From CAZXCK01 sp964639225 (GTDB lineage Bacteria; Chloroflexota; Anaerolineae; Aggregatilineales; Phototrophicaceae), in the NCBI GenBank assembly GCA_964639225.1, contig CAZXCK010000004.1:17033-81032 (forward strand): 64,000 nt of DNA. The letters are read 5' to 3'. Below the pieces are notes generated by a model. That model was not told where the DNA came from. It saw nothing but the letters and a program-made list of their open reading frames with translations, and searched no databases. This document shows, in pieces, positions 62,258-64,000 of this stretch; position 1 is the first letter of the stretch; each line of letters opens with the position of its first letter. A program made the position numbers and the translations under genes.

Positions 62258-63817
62258 TCAGTGCCGGTCATCTCGTTTAGACCTATCGTTCAGGTCTTCG
62301 ATAAAGCTCTCGGTCAGTTCGCCATCACCGGTCAGGCGCACGCTGTGGCCGATGACATCCTCATTTTTCAGCTTCTGCTCGCCGTACAACCGTTCGCGCT
62401 CGCGCGCACGTTCCCGCGCAATTTCCCGCTGGATCAACTCCTCGCGGCGTCTGGCTCCGTCACCGTGTTTGTTGTAATAGTCCATGCTGGCGGCCACAAT
62501 GGCAATGCCGATGCCGAATGACGGGAAAATCGGCCAGGGGAACGTGCCCGGCGTCAGCAACCAGATCGTCCACAGCATGACTAAAACCAGCGACAGCACA
62601 ACCATCGCTGTGCGGTATTCGTTGCGCGCTTCGATGCGCTTCTCCACCCGGCGGCGAATCTGCTCGTCGGGCGGGAGCTGCGCTTCCATCTCGCGGATTT
62701 CGGCCTGGGTGAAGAAACCCTGTGTGCCATCGGGTGTGGTGGTCCATTCGGTGCCGGGCCGCCACATCCAGCGCGTCTGGCTGTTGGCGGCGCGCCACTC
62801 GCCAACGGCGCGCCGCACCTCCTGGCGCGCGTTTTCGACCTCGCGCTCGATTTCATACTGGATGCTAGTCGCGGCGCTCTCGATGTGCGGCACAACAGGC
62901 GCGGACACTGGCTCTGGCGACTGTACTCGTTCCGGCATGTGCGCCAGGACAGCCGGGCTGGTCATCTGCTGGCCGCTGGCCTGCGCGTAAGCCTCAATCA
63001 TCGCACTGGCAGACTGGTAGCGATCGGCAGGGTCTTTAGCCAGCGCCTTGAACAGCACCGCCTCGACGTCCGGCGAAATACCCGGGTTGAACGTGCGCGG
63101 CGACGGCGGCAGCGTGTAGATGTGGTCATGCACCACACTGAACGACGACTCGCCGCTGAAAGGCACGCGCCCGGTGAGCATCTCGTACAACACCACGCCC
63201 AGCGCGTAGACATCGGTACGGGCATCCAGGTTCGTATTGCCGACCGCCTGCTCCGGCGCGATATAATGCGGCGTACCCAGCATCGTCTCCATGCTGATGG
63301 TCGATTCGCCGGGGCGGATCATGCGCGCCAGGCCGAAGTCGGTCAGGTAAGGGGTGCCGCGCTGGTCGATCAGAATGTTGGACGGTTTGATATCGCGGTG
63401 GAGTACGCCCTGCTGGTGCGCGTAATCCAGCGCATCGGCGATGGGCTGCATCACAGCCAGCACATTAGAATCGGACAGGCGTTCACCCTGAAGAATATCG
63501 CGCAGGGTGACGCCATTAACGAACTTCAGCACCAGGAAATAATGCTCTTCCAGGTGGTCATAATCATAGACCGGGATAATGTGCGGGTGGTCCAGCCGGG
63601 CCACGATGCGGGCTTCGCGCTCGAAGCGCGCCAGAAAGTTGGGTTCCGCCGAAAATGCCGGATGCAGCACCTTAACCGCGACGTCGCGCTCCAGGCGAGA
63701 CTGACGCGCCCGGTAGACGGTCGCCATACCACCGACGCCGGTACGTTCCTCGATGCGATACGGGCCGATCTCGCCTCCAGTTTGCAACGCCATGACGCTT
63801 CTGGTTGCTCCATTCAT
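62258..63817 (-). CDS. Membrane Ser/Thr protein kinase C with 2TM tail
   Basis: A protein of 519 residues from ATG 63817 (GTG at 63823 is an alternative). The kinase domain is intact: GVGGMATVY, AVKVL, HRDIKPSN, DFG, GTPHYIAPEQA. An insert of about 120 residues is rich in Arg and Glu; then two membrane segments and a tail whose end reads VRLTGDGELTESFI. It is the first gene of the kinase operon, and the most divergent of the three in the kinase domain. Confidence 0.92.
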   Translation of the reverse strand: MNGATRSVMALQTGGEIGPYRIEERTGVGGMATVYRARQSRLERDVAVKVLHPAFSAEPNFLARFEREARIVARLDHPHIIPVYDYDHLEEHYFLVLKFVNGVTLRDILQGERLSDSNVLAVMQPIADALDYAHQQGVLHRDIKPSNILIDQRGTPYLTDFGLARMIRPGESTISMETMLGTPHYIAPEQAVGNTNLDARTDVYALGVVLYEMLTGRVPFSGESSFSVVHDHIYTLPPSPRTFNPGISPDVEAVLFKALAKDPADRYQSASAMIEAYAQASGQQMTSPAVLAHMPERVQSPEPVSAPVVPHIESAATSIQYEIEREVENARQEVRRAVGEWRAANSQTRWMWRPGTEWTTTPDGTQGFFTQAEIREMEAQLPPDEQIRRRVEKRIEARNEYRTAMVVLSLVLVMLWTIWLLTPGTFPWPIFPSFGIGIAIVAASMDYYNKHGDGARRREELIQREIARERARERERLYGEQKLKNEDVIGHSVRLTGDGELTESFIEDLNDRSKRDDRH

Positions 63818-63951
63818 ACCCACATACGGAGGGGGTAGTCGTAACGTCGATGAGATCGCAGCGGAATGTGACAGGCAGGTAACAGATTGGCCCAGGCACA
63901 GCGCGCTTGGCGACTGTCTCAGCCGCCGCGCTCATCATGAATCCCGTTCTT

Positions 63952-63981
63952 ATTGTACGGGGTAAGTACGGATCATGACAA
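63952..63981 (-). promoter_or_regulatory. Promoter of the kinase operon
   Basis: On the minus strand TTGTCA (63976-63981) and TACAAT (63952-63957), separated by 18 bases, lie about 130 bases upstream of kinase C. The region 63824-64000 otherwise holds no CDS. Confidence 0.6.
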
Positions 63982-64000
63982 GTCAGATACGGCAAGCGGG

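Overview
The window looks like chromosomal DNA of an uncultured Chloroflexota bacterium, probably Anaerolineae-like. This is inferred from style, not from a marker gene. The DNA is GC-rich and gene-dense. It carries membrane-anchored beta-propeller proteins with Thr/Pro linkers of the LPPTFTP type, many small lipoproteins with an LAAC or LAGC lipobox, tandem Ser/Thr kinases ending in two membrane segments, and GTG/TTG starts behind good Shine-Dalgarno sites. I see no rRNA, tRNA, CRISPR array, insertion sequence, integrase or phage gene. The region reads as ordinary core and lineage-specific chromosome.

Layout. 1-2378: end of an ATPase-like gene, a DinB-like protein, dtd and cdsA. 2541-6529: four consecutive genes sharing one N-terminal helical-repeat plus membrane-segment design; two of them add a TolB-like beta-propeller. 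6515-9488: an orphan chemoreceptor-like protein, a lipoprotein and a MaoC-type hydratase. 9493-13413: pfkA, then a putative glycosidase overlapping a GT87-type mannosyltransferase. 13441-18636: dps, kbl, a Trk/Ktr potassium uptake cluster (trkH and two TrkA-type subunits), a likely small RNA and a 50-residue membrane protein. 18801-21334: lipoprotein, PfkB sugar kinase, GNAT acetyltransferase, rhodanese. 21598-28738: iron block, with a Fur-family regulator, feoA, feoB and a FeoC-like gene, and, after three unrelated small genes, a P1B-4 metal-efflux ATPase.

28858-35297: ABC ATPase with a large exported partner, a DUF255/YyaL protein and a redoxin-like protein lacking the peroxidatic Cys. 35511-39726: exported protein, rsmG, CNNM/CorC-like protein and rsgA, the last preceded by a leader ORF. 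39823-49530: exported alpha/beta hydrolase, WD40 lipoprotein, AlkA-like glycosylase, DsbA-like protein, a CNB-bPH membrane fusion, sixA and an exported zinc metallopeptidase. 49750-55361: gamma-glutamyltransferase, tRNA-dihydrouridine synthase, hydantoinase/dihydropyrimidinase, an unknown helical protein and an SH3b-M15-like exported protein. 55520-58626: otsA and otsB (convergent, overlapping by 70 bp) and a J-domain protein. 58653-63817: three tandem membrane Ser/Thr kinases sharing a C-terminal tail motif. Several convergent or operon junctions carry clear hairpin terminators, and good sigma70-like promoters are visible before several genes.

Nothing here is an obvious complete new system. 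The best leads are the kinase triplet with its common tail, the paralogous repeat/propeller cluster, the iron import/efflux block with a Cys-rich insertion in the ATPase, the candidate small RNA near 18.4 kb, and the leader ORF in front of rsgA.
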